A stretch of 64,000 bases of DNA. Origin: an uncultured Flavobacteriaceae bacterium. GTDB taxonomy: Bacteria > Bacteroidota > Bacteroidia > Flavobacteriales > Flavobacteriaceae. Position numbers and translations under genes: made by a program. Shown here piece after piece: positions 45,101 through 52,306 of this stretch (its first letter is position 1; every line of letters starts with the position of its first letter). The stretch lies in NCBI GenBank assembly GCA_947497245.1, contig CANMFO010000006.1, forward strand, positions 157,698-221,697. Direction: 5' to 3'. The notes below the pieces were generated by a model that was not told the origin of the DNA, ran no database searches, and saw only the letters and a program-made list of their open reading frames with translations.

Positions 45101-45395
45101 CAGGGTACTTGCGGAGCGAATGCAGCAAGAAGGGGGAAGCTCCCTGGAAGAGCAGATTGCCCATGGTTTTCGACTGGCGGTCAGTCGCTATCCCAAAAAA
45201 GAGGAAAGTGCCATTTTAAGGGATCTGTACCGCGCCCAGGAAGAGCGGTTTTCGGCAAGCCCCAGAGAAGCCTCGAGCCTGTTGGCGGTAGGGGACAAAG
45301 CACCAAGCGCTGATTTGAACAAATCCAAAACAGCGGCATTGACCATGGTGGCCAACACCATTCTCAATCATGACGAGACCTATATGAAACGATGA
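42180..45395 (+). CDS. Planctomycete-type cytochrome (PSCyt1)-DUF1549-LamG-DUF1553 lipoprotein
   Basis: A 1071-residue exported lipoprotein (lipobox LVVSC, C18). Residues 40-140 form the planctomycete cytochrome domain with haem motif CYSCH (51-55) and a likely axial Met in [8 protein letters not shown]. DUF1549 follows (to about 370): [39 protein letters not shown]; it ends with a second CxxCH, [12 protein letters not shown], a family feature. Residues about 440-670 form a LamG/concanavalin-like domain ([22 protein letters not shown]). The rest is DUF1553, with [51 protein letters not shown] and [15 protein letters not shown]. Planctomycetes and relatives carry many such proteins; substrate unknown. 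It heads a tight four-gene operon. Confidence 0.92.
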   Translation: [1071 protein letters not shown]

Positions 45396-45428
45396 TAAAA
45401 GTTGATGAACCGATACTAAGAAAAAAAA

Positions 45429-46892
45429 ATGTGCACCCACAACGAAAATAAAAATTATACCCGTCGCGATTTTCTGACCAAGACCTCCTTGGGCATGGGC
45501 GCGCTGTCCATGGCCTCAATGTTGGACCCCATGGGGGTATTCGCCAAAGAAAAGCCATTGGTTCATACCGCAATGGAGGGAGGGGGAATCTTGGGAAAAC
45601 CACACTTTCCGGCCAAGGTGAAAAGGGTCATCTATTTGTTCCAAAGCGGCGCACCTTCGCAACTCGACCTTTTTGACCACAAACCGTTGCTCAATAAGAT
45701 GAACGGACAGGACCTTCCCGATAGCGTCCAACAGGGGCAACGACTTACCGGTATGTCGTCGGGCCAGGCCAGCCTGCCGATAGCAGGAAGCATTTTTGAT
45801 TTTAAGCAACATGGTCAAAGTGGAGCTTGGATGAGCGATCTGATGCCCCATACGGCCAAAATTGTCGATGAACTCTGCTTCATAAAATCGATGTACACGG
45901 AAGCCATCAACCACGATCCGGCAGTAACTTTTTTGCAGACCGGCTCACAACTTCCCGGAAGGCCATCCATAGGTTCATGGGTCAGCTACGGTCTGGGGTC
46001 GGACAACAAAAACTTGCCCGAGTTTGTAGTTCTTGTGACCAAGGACAAATACGGACAGCCCCTGTACTCGAGATCCTGGGGCAACGGCTTTTTACCCTCC
46101 CAGCACCAGGGCGTGCAGTTCAGGGCCGGCAAGGACCCCGTACTTTATTTGACCAACCCACCGGGCATCGACGGCAATAGCAGAAGGGAACAATTGGATC
46201 ATTTGCAACAACTGGAAAAACTCAACCATCGGGATGTGGGAGATCCTGAGATCCTGGCGCGAATGGCACAGTATGAAATGGCCTTTCGAATGCAGACCTC
46301 CGTCCCGGAAATCATGGATACCCAGGACGAGTCCGATCACATTTATAAAATGTACGGAGAGGACAGCAAAAAACCGGGCACCTTTGCCGCCAATTGCATT
46401 TTGGCAAGAAGATTGGCCGAGCGTGATGTAAAATTCATACAACTGTACCATCAGGGCTGGGACCAGCACGGCAACCTGCCCAGCGCCATCAAAGTACAAT
46501 GCAGGGAAACCGACCAGGCCACCGCGGCATTGATCACCGATCTGAAACAACGTGGGATGCTCGAGGACACTTTGGTCATTTGGGGCGGGGAATTTGGAAG
46601 GACCAACTACTCCCAAGGACAATTGACCCCGGATAACTTTGGTAGGGACCACCATCCCAAATGTTTTACCATATTCATGGCCGGTGCCGGAATCAAAAAG
46701 GGGTTTACCTTCGGGGCAACGGACGAATTTGGATACAACGTCATCCAGGATCCGGTTCATGTCCATGATTTTCAAGCCACATTGATGCACCTTTTAGGGG
46801 TGGACCATGAACGTTTGACCTTCAAATTCCAGGGAAGGCGTTACCGCCTCACCGACGTACATGGCCATGTGGTCAAGGACATTTTAGCATAA
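45429..46892 (+). CDS. DUF1501 protein with Tat-type signal
   Basis: A 487-residue protein whose start, MCTHNENKNYTRRDFLTK, has a twin-arginine pattern, followed by a hydrophobic stretch GMGALSMASML, so it is probably exported folded. The body is DUF1501, related to the alkaline phosphatase/sulfatase fold: VIYLFQSGAPSQLDLFDHKP, ARRLAERDVKFIQLYHQGWDQHGNL, VIWGGEFGRTNYSQG, GRDHHPKCFTIFMAGAGIKKG and VHVHDFQATLMHLLGVDHERL. His/Asp clusters could bind metal. DUF1501 genes almost always accompany DUF1549/DUF1553 genes in planctomycetes. It starts 33 bases after the preceding gene and 25 bases before the next. Biochemical function is unknown. Confidence 0.92.
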   Translation: MCTHNENKNYTRRDFLTKTSLGMGALSMASMLDPMGVFAKEKPLVHTAMEGGGILGKPHFPAKVKRVIYLFQSGAPSQLDLFDHKPLLNKMNGQDLPDSVQQGQRLTGMSSGQASLPIAGSIFDFKQHGQSGAWMSDLMPHTAKIVDELCFIKSMYTEAINHDPAVTFLQTGSQLPGRPSIGSWVSYGLGSDNKNLPEFVVLVTKDKYGQPLYSRSWGNGFLPSQHQGVQFRAGKDPVLYLTNPPGIDGNSRREQLDHLQQLEKLNHRDVGDPEILARMAQYEMAFRMQTSVPEIMDTQDESDHIYKMYGEDSKKPGTFAANCILARRLAERDVKFIQLYHQGWDQHGNLPSAIKVQCRETDQATAALITDLKQRGMLEDTLVIWGGEFGRTNYSQGQLTPDNFGRDHHPKCFTIFMAGAGIKKGFTFGATDEFGYNVIQDPVHVHDFQATLMHLLGVDHERLTFKFQGRRYRLTDVHGHVVKDILA

Positions 46893-46917
46893 ATCAATCC
46901 GTATCGAACATAAAAAG

Positions 46918-47979
46918 ATGAAAACAACAAAAAACAATCGAAGGGACTTTCTCAAAAAAACCGCCCTGGCCACGGGAGCAGGTTTGGTAGCCCCTTCCCT
47001 TACTTTCGGAATTCTCCGCTCGAAAAACAATGCAGGAGAGATCATTGGCCATGGTAATTTTAAGTATCGGGTCGATAAAGAATGGGGCGTTCAAGATCCG
47101 GCGAAAATCCCGATCAACGATTGCCACGAGATGGTGCTGGACAGCCAAGGCCGTATTTTCATGACCACCACCGGCGAGAACAACAACAATATTTTGATCT
47201 ACGACAAATCGGGCAAAGTACTGGATTCCTGGGGCACAGTATTCCCTGGAGCACACGGTCTGTCCATCACAGGGGAAGGCAAGGACCAATACCTGTTCAT
47301 TACGGATCCCGACACCCACAAGGTCTTCAAGACCACCTTGGACGGGCGCATCCTAATGACCATTGAGCGACCTAAAGAGGTTTCGGGCTACACGAGCAAC
47401 GAGCAGTTCAAACCCACCGAAACCGCGATCATGCCGAATGGAGATATCTATATCGCGGATGGATATGGGGAAAATTACATCATACAGTACAATGCGAAAG
47501 GTGAGTATATAAGACATTTTGGCGGCAAGGGAGATGGGGAGACCGAATTCAGCTGTTGCCACGGCATTACCATGGATACACGGAATATGGAAAACCCTAC
47601 GCTATTGATTACTTCCCGTGCCACCCAGCAATTCAAACGCTTTACTTTGGAAGGAGAGCACCTGGAGACCGTTTCGCTTCCCGGATGTTCGGTATGCCGT
47701 CCCGTGGTACACGGTGAGAACATTTATTTTGCTGTTATCGTGACCAAGACTTGGGACAGCTATGACGGCATGCTCGCGATACTGGACAAGGACAACAAGG
47801 TCGTATCGCTGCCGGGCGGAAGCACTCCGAGATATGCCAATGGGACACTTCTAGCCCCCGAATACGATGGAAAGACCTTCCGCAATCCCCATGACGTGCT
47901 GGTCGATGATGATGGTAGTCTATATGTGCCACAATGGGCTTCGGGCAAGACCTACCCCATTAAATTAAATCGAGTTTAA
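46918..47979 (+). CDS. Tat-exported NHL-like beta-propeller protein
   Basis: A 353-residue protein starting MKTTKNNRRDFLKKTALATG, a clear twin-arginine signal with hydrophobic region ending near residue 35. The mature part reads as repeated propeller blades of NHL/six-bladed type: EMVLDSQGRIFMTTTGENNNN, LFITDPDTHKVFKTTLDGRIL, AIMPNGDIYIADGYGENYIIQY, HDVLVDDDGSLYVPQWASG. Unusual are the Cys groups FSCCHGITMD and LPGCSVCRPV, which could form a disulfide or metal site. No catalytic family can be named; a lyase or sensor role is possible. It is the third gene of the operon, 23 bases before the cytochrome gene. Confidence 0.85.
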   Translation: MKTTKNNRRDFLKKTALATGAGLVAPSLTFGILRSKNNAGEIIGHGNFKYRVDKEWGVQDPAKIPINDCHEMVLDSQGRIFMTTTGENNNNILIYDKSGKVLDSWGTVFPGAHGLSITGEGKDQYLFITDPDTHKVFKTTLDGRILMTIERPKEVSGYTSNEQFKPTETAIMPNGDIYIADGYGENYIIQYNAKGEYIRHFGGKGDGETEFSCCHGITMDTRNMENPTLLITSRATQQFKRFTLEGEHLETVSLPGCSVCRPVVHGENIYFAVIVTKTWDSYDGMLAILDKDNKVVSLPGGSTPRYANGTLLAPEYDGKTFRNPHDVLVDDDGSLYVPQWASGKTYPIKLNRV

Positions 47980-48002
47980 TAGGCATTATTCCGAACAACA
48001 CT

Positions 48003-49373
48003 ATGATAGCACTGGATTTTTCCACTTTTTTAGGCCGTTTTCACCCTTTGTTTGTGCATCTTCCCATTGGTTTTTTGATCTTGGCCATTCTATTGGAGTG
48101 GTATGGGAATGCAAAAAAAATTGAAAAAAAGAGCCGCTTAATTCCCTATGCTTGGTTTTTGGGGGCCATAAGTGCCTTTGCCGCGGCCTTATGCGGCTGG
48201 TTTTTGGGAGAGACAGGCCTTTATGAAGAAGATAATCTTTTCGTGCACCGGTGGCTGGGCGTGGCCTTGGTTGGGGTAGCATTTGCCGGTTGGTGGATAA
48301 AGAAGAAACCGGAAAACTATTCTAGCCTTCTACAGAACGGCATCAATGTCCTACTGCTTTTAATGATGTTCGTAGAAGGGCACAAAGGAGGCAACCTTAC
48401 CCATGGTGACACCTATCTTACCGAATACGCCCCCGAACCCATTCAAAAAATCCTGGGGGCCAACACCGGGAAGGATTCACTCCCCCCCTTGGGAAATCCA
48501 GATTCCGTTGTGGTGTACCGTGACCTGATCCTGCCTATTTTCGAATCGAAATGTATTGGCTGTCATGGCAGCGAGGTACAGCGGGGCGGGTTGGACATGG
48601 GTTCGGTGGAAACCTTTCTTGAGGGAGGTGATGGCGGGCCTATTTTGGCCAGTGGCAATTCTATTGAAAGTGAGCTTTTCAGAAGGATCACGCTTCCGCA
48701 ACGCAATATCAAGTTCATGCCCCCCACGGGAGATGCGCTTACCTATGATGAGATCAAGACCGTGGAATGGTGGATCGATCAAGGAGGTTCTTTTGAAGAT
48801 CGCGTATCGGCTGTTGAAGTTACCGAAAACATCAAGCCCGTCCTGCTCAGGCGCTATGGTCTGGATACCGAGCCGAAACCGTGGTACGAAATGGTCAGTA
48901 TCCCTCCATTGGACAGCCTGGAATTGGTTGCCCTGCAAGAACACGGGTTTACAGTAAAATCCTTGGGTGCCGAAAACCCGTTGTTGGACGTCAAATATTC
49001 TGGAAATTCCTTGACCCAGGAACAGCTCGGGCAACTGGAAAAAGCAAAAGATCATATAACCTGGCTTTCCTTGGCAGGCACCAATGTGGAGGACAACTGG
49101 TTGGCCGTTGTTGGCAATTTTTCAAATTTGACCCGTCTCCAGTTGGAAAAAACCTCCATTTCCGATAAGGGCGTGGCCCATCTTTCGGCGTTGGAGCACC
49201 TGGAAGCGCTGAACCTGTATGGAACCAATGTGACCGATTCATGTCTGGGGGACCTCCAAAAATTGGAAGGTTTAAAACGAGTGTACCTCTGGGGCACTAG
49301 GGTAGATCCAGATGCGGCAAAAAATATGGAAGAAAACAATGAGGACCTGGAAGTGGTCATTGGACAGGGTTAA
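48003..49373 (+). CDS. Membrane-anchored c-type cytochrome with DUF2231-like helices and leucine-rich-like tail
   Basis: A 456-residue protein. The first 130 residues carry four hydrophobic helices starting LGRFHPLFVHLPIGFLILAILLEW, like DUF2231, with histidines (HPLFVHLP, HRWLG) that could hold haem b. A periplasmic planctomycete-type cytochrome domain follows, with haem motif CIGCHG near residue 182 and Met in KFMPPTGDAL. The last 110 residues are leucine-rich-like repeats: TWLSLAGTNVEDNWLAVVGNF, LTRLQLEKTSISDKGVAHL, LEALNLYGTNVTDSCLGDLQKL. It would act as the membrane electron carrier of the operon, passing electrons between the exported partners and the respiratory chain; that is inference. 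Confidence 0.88.
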   Translation: MIALDFSTFLGRFHPLFVHLPIGFLILAILLEWYGNAKKIEKKSRLIPYAWFLGAISAFAAALCGWFLGETGLYEEDNLFVHRWLGVALVGVAFAGWWIKKKPENYSSLLQNGINVLLLLMMFVEGHKGGNLTHGDTYLTEYAPEPIQKILGANTGKDSLPPLGNPDSVVVYRDLILPIFESKCIGCHGSEVQRGGLDMGSVETFLEGGDGGPILASGNSIESELFRRITLPQRNIKFMPPTGDALTYDEIKTVEWWIDQGGSFEDRVSAVEVTENIKPVLLRRYGLDTEPKPWYEMVSIPPLDSLELVALQEHGFTVKSLGAENPLLDVKYSGNSLTQEQLGQLEKAKDHITWLSLAGTNVEDNWLAVVGNFSNLTRLQLEKTSISDKGVAHLSALEHLEALNLYGTNVTDSCLGDLQKLEGLKRVYLWGTRVDPDAAKNMEENNEDLEVVIGQG

Positions 49374-49420
49374 ACATCCAATCCCTTCAATTCAATACAT
49401 CTTATGTCTTTTTGTCCTCC

Positions 49421-49436
49421 TGGGCCATATGGCCCA
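49421..49436. repeat. 16-base perfect palindrome after the cytochrome gene
   Basis: TGGGCCATATGGCCCA is a perfect palindrome between the stop of the cytochrome gene (49373) and the convergent small gene (49461). No T-run follows, so it is not a clean terminator; binding site or weak terminator are both possible. Confidence 0.5.
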
Positions 49437-49460
49437 AGCAACTTTCTAAATAGGTTTGGA

Positions 49461-49688
49461 CTATACCTTAAGGTTCCCTTTTAATCTTTTTTCAATCTTT
49501 CGTTTGATTACGGTCAGGCGCTTCATGATATCCATAATCGTTTCATCTTTATTTTGTTTATACAACTCGTTGAGCTCAAGTATCAGGCCCTTGGCCTCCC
49601 TAGAGGCTGAGACCCTGTCGCTCGTAGTCATTCTGGACATTTTTCTTTGCTCAAACAATTGAACTTTTTCCATTAAATCCGTTGTCAT
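49461..49688 (-). CDS. Small hypothetical helical protein
   Basis: A 75-residue frame, MTTDLMEKVQLFEQRK at the start and KRLKGNLKV at the end. It is charged and predicted helical throughout (DRVSASREAKGLILELNELYKQNKDETIMDIMKRLTVI), with heptad-like spacing of hydrophobics, so it may be a coiled-coil or DNA/RNA-associated small protein. No family is recognised. It is convergent with the planctomycete-type operon and stands alone, which makes it a possible relic or an accessory gene. Confidence 0.55.
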   Translation of the reverse strand: MTTDLMEKVQLFEQRKMSRMTTSDRVSASREAKGLILELNELYKQNKDETIMDIMKRLTVIKRKIEKRLKGNLKV

Positions 49689-49983
49689 ATGCTTAATTAC
49701 TTTAATCTTAAATAATTCGGGTAATATAACTCAATTTTTTCATTTTATCTTGATGAATACCCTTGTTTTGGTACTTTCACTACCCCAAACACCCCATATC
49801 CTATGTAATTCCATGGGTTTGGCCATAGTGAGCGCCCGGAACCAATTCCGAACAAAATGGTCTTGAACTACCACAAAAATAGGGAATGTTTAATTTTTAA
49901 TCCTTTGCGTTAAACGATATAACAATACTTTAACGCATTCAAAATGCAAAGGTCCATGGCCATCGGGATACGAAGAGGTAGAC
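49689..49983. other. Non-coding stretch with a nested secondary structure
   Basis: About 300 bases without a credible gene, between the small helical protein and the tRNA terminator. Its one notable content is the 51-base element at 49902-49952, which can fold into a three-way junction. Confidence 0.5.
49902..49952. other. Possible structured RNA or DNA element (three-way junction)
   Basis: Outer stem CCTTTGC (49902-49908) pairs with GCAAAGG (49946-49952). Inside it GTTAAA (49909-49914) pairs with TTTAAC (49929-49934), and ATT (49937-49939) with AAT (49943-49945). The nesting leaves only two unpaired bases between the inner helices. No known family is recognised. Confidence 0.3.
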
Positions 49984-50017
49984 AAAAAAAATCCCGTCCA
50001 AATATGGACGGGATTTT
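49984..50017 (-). terminator. Terminator after tRNA-Val(TAC)
   Basis: Stem aatcccgtcca (49990-50000) with tggacgggatt (50005-50015), then a T-run on the minus strand (49984-49990), directly after the tRNA 3' end. Confidence 0.85.
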
Positions 50018-50018
50018 G

Positions 50019-50093
50019 TGGGCAATGAGGGACTCGAACCCCCGACCCCCTCGGTGTAAACGAGGTGCTCTGAACCAACTGAGCTAATTGCCC
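50019..50093 (-). tRNA. tRNA-Val (anticodon TAC)
   Basis: 75 bases. Acceptor GGGCAAT pairs with ATTGCCC; D arm TTAGCTCAGTTGG; anticodon stem CCTCG/CGAGG with loop TTTACAC, giving TAC; T arm GGTTCGAGTCC. Discriminator A; no encoded CCA. It lies on the same strand as tRNA-Val(GAC), 8.1 kb away. Confidence 0.95.
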
Positions 50094-50152
50094 GTTAAGG
50101 AGTGCAAATATAGAATAGTTTTAATTACTCCAAAAGAAAAACAACTAAAAAA

Positions 50153-51364
50153 TCAAACCACTTCGGCGACCACAAAATTACTCCCCCCAACGAAGATAAA
50201 ATCGGCTTTTGACGCATAATGGTTTGCTGCGGCCAGGGCCTTTTTTACCGATTTGTATACCTTTCCATGAATCCCAAGTTCGGCACTTTTCTGGTAGAGA
50301 ACAACAGCGTCCAGGCCCCTGGGAATATTCGGTTTGCAAAAATAGTATTCGGCGTTCTTTGGAAACAACGGCAGCACCATATCGAGGTTTTTATCCTTGA
50401 CAAAGCCCAGTACGATATGGAGCTTGTCAAAACTTTGCCGATCGATCTGTTGCAGTACCCATTTCAGGCCTTCCGTATTGTGCGCGGTGTCACAAATGAT
50501 GGTGGGACGTTTGCCCAAGAGCTGCCATCTTCCCATCAAACCGGTATTTTGAACAACCTTTTTCAAACCCGATTCTATATGTTTCCGTTTGATATGGTAT
50601 GTTCCAAGTTCCTTTAACACCGCTACGACCCCTCTTATATTAATGGCTTGGTAATCGCCCAAAAGCGATGTTTTGTACCGCTCCTTCACAAGGGTGTCCG
50701 CAAACACGATTTTAGATCGCTTTTCCCTGGCAACGGCTTCAAAAACAGCCGCTGTTTCCTTTTGGCGTTCACTGATCACAACCGGGATGCCTTTCTTGAT
50801 GATACCTGCCTTTTCAAAGGCTATTTTCTCAAGGGTATCGCCCAGCATATCGGTATGGTCGAAACCAATATTGGTGATCAACGACACTTCCGGGGTAATG
50901 ATATTGGTCGAGTCCAACCGACCTCCCAATCCGACTTCCACAATGGCGATATCGACTTTTTTCTTGACGAAGTAGACAAAGGCCATGCCCACCGACATTT
51001 CGAAAAAAGAAAGTTTGTTCGCTTCAAAAAAAGACTTGTTCCCCTTGACAAATCCCACTACGAAGTTTTTGCCCACTGGCTTCCCGTCCACACGGATGCG
51101 TTCCCGATAATCTTTGAGATGGGGCGATGTATAGAGCCCTACCCTATACCCCGCCTCCTGAAGCACGGAAGCCAACATATGGCTGCTAGAACCTTTTCCA
51201 TTGGTCCCGGCCACATGAATGCTCTTGAATTTTTTCTCGGGATGGCCCAAATGTTTCGCAAGAAGTTGCACGTTGTCGAGCTTGGCATTGAAGGCAGATT
51301 TGCCTTTGTGCTGATACATTGGAAGTTGGGCGAACATCCAATCCAAGGTTTCCTTATAGGTCAC
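50153..51364 (-). CDS. folC: Folylpolyglutamate synthase / dihydrofolate synthase
   Basis: Mur-ligase-like ATP enzyme that adds glutamate to folates (and possibly makes dihydrofolate from dihydropteroate). 403 residues. The ATP loop is HVAGTNGKGSSSHMLASVL (about 49-67), and TSPHLKDYRERIRV, VGLGGRLDSTNII and IGFDHTDMLGDTLEKIAFEKAGIIK are canonical. The frame opens with GTG directly after the tonB stop codon (TAAGTG); the next in-frame ATG would remove nine residues of a conserved-looking start (MTYKETLDWMF), so I keep the GTG. Confidence 0.93.
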   Translation of the reverse strand: MTYKETLDWMFAQLPMYQHKGKSAFNAKLDNVQLLAKHLGHPEKKFKSIHVAGTNGKGSSSHMLASVLQEAGYRVGLYTSPHLKDYRERIRVDGKPVGKNFVVGFVKGNKSFFEANKLSFFEMSVGMAFVYFVKKKVDIAIVEVGLGGRLDSTNIITPEVSLITNIGFDHTDMLGDTLEKIAFEKAGIIKKGIPVVISERQKETAAVFEAVAREKRSKIVFADTLVKERYKTSLLGDYQAINIRGVVAVLKELGTYHIKRKHIESGLKKVVQNTGLMGRWQLLGKRPTIICDTAHNTEGLKWVLQQIDRQSFDKLHIVLGFVKDKNLDMVLPLFPKNAEYYFCKPNIPRGLDAVVLYQKSAELGIHGKVYKSVKKALAAANHYASKADFIFVGGSNFVVAEVV

Positions 51365-52306
51365 TTATTCTCCCAATTTGAAGTTTACCACTACAAAACC
51401 GACCTGCTGGCTTGGTGCATTGGAGTCGAGGTTCCACTTGTGCATAAAGGCGGTCTTTTTTGCAGGTTCCAACAAACAGGCCGCATTGTTGGTAGTTCCT
51501 TTGACCCCGGGGATCGCACTGACCACCCGTCCATTTCTGTCCACTACGATCTTCACGACCACCCTTCCTTCCTGATTGCACTCTTGCGGTACTTTTCCTT
51601 TGCTTACCAATGAACGTCCGTTAAGGCCATACCCCCCAGTACCGCTTCCGGAACCTGGGCTTCCATAATAACTGGTCGCGTAGGGGTCTCCATCGGGTCG
51701 TCCCTTGTCACCGGCCCTGTCATCATCGCCTTCAGAACCGGAGGCGGTGCCATCGGATTTATTCAGGCCGCCCATCAGCTCATCCAGTTTTTTCTTTTTG
51801 GCCTCCTGTTCCTTTCGGGCCCGCTCTTCGGCATCTCTTTTTTGTTTTGCAATTCTGTCGGCCTCGGCCTTCGCTTTTTTCGCCGCGGCGTCCGCCTTGC
51901 GCTTTGCTTCCCGTTCGGCCTCATCGGCCTTTCTTTTGGCTTCCTTGGCCTGCTTGATTTTGATGGCTTCCTCGCTTTCCCGGGTCAATACCTCTTCGGA
52001 AGGCGCCTCTTTGGCGACCACTTCTTCCGGAACTTCCTCTACCTCCTCCACAACTTCCTCGACAGCCTCTTCCTGCTTCACCGGTTCAACAGGAGGGGTA
52101 TCTCGGGGCTCGGAACGTATTCTTTCCTTGGGCTGTACCCTGCCACTGCCAAAATCGGTGGTGCCGAAATTCACGGAGATGCCGCTCTCTATGGGAGGGT
52201 CCATATAGGTAAGGCCTATATAGAACAATATAAGCAAGAGCACACTTAACAGCAGCGTGGTAAGCGTGAAAGATTGTTTTTTGTGTCTCGTATCTAGTAA
52301 CGACAT
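51365..52306 (-). CDS. TonB/TolA-like energy transducer
   Basis: A 313-residue inner-membrane protein with one N-terminal helix (about 15-35) and a long periplasmic part. Residues 65-110 are rich in Pro, Glu and Val (the extended TonB-like rod), then comes an Ala/Lys/Glu helical stretch like TolA (AKEAKRKADEAEREAKRKADAAAKKAKAEA), a Gly-rich linker (YYGSPGSGSGTGGYG) and a C-terminal TonB-like domain (QECNQEGRVVVKIVVDRNGRVV). Its ATG overlaps the exbD stop (TGATG). With the ExbB- and ExbD-type genes upstream it forms a complete proton-driven transducer for outer-membrane uptake or envelope integrity. Confidence 0.85.
   Translation of the reverse strand: MSLLDTRHKKQSFTLTTLLLSVLLLILFYIGLTYMDPPIESGISVNFGTTDFGSGRVQPKERIRSEPRDTPPVEPVKQEEAVEEVVEEVEEVPEEVVAKEAPSEEVLTRESEEAIKIKQAKEAKRKADEAEREAKRKADAAAKKAKAEADRIAKQKRDAEERARKEQEAKKKKLDELMGGLNKSDGTASGSEGDDDRAGDKGRPDGDPYATSYYGSPGSGSGTGGYGLNGRSLVSKGKVPQECNQEGRVVVKIVVDRNGRVVSAIPGVKGTTNNAACLLEPAKKTAFMHKWNLDSNAPSQQVGFVVVNFKLGE

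Noticed and set aside
41876..50093. Integrative element using the two tRNA-Val genes as attachment sites
   Set aside because: No integrase or recombinase gene and no repeated tRNA 3' segment; the tRNAs share only the D-arm region and GGTTCGA, as any two tRNA-Val genes would.
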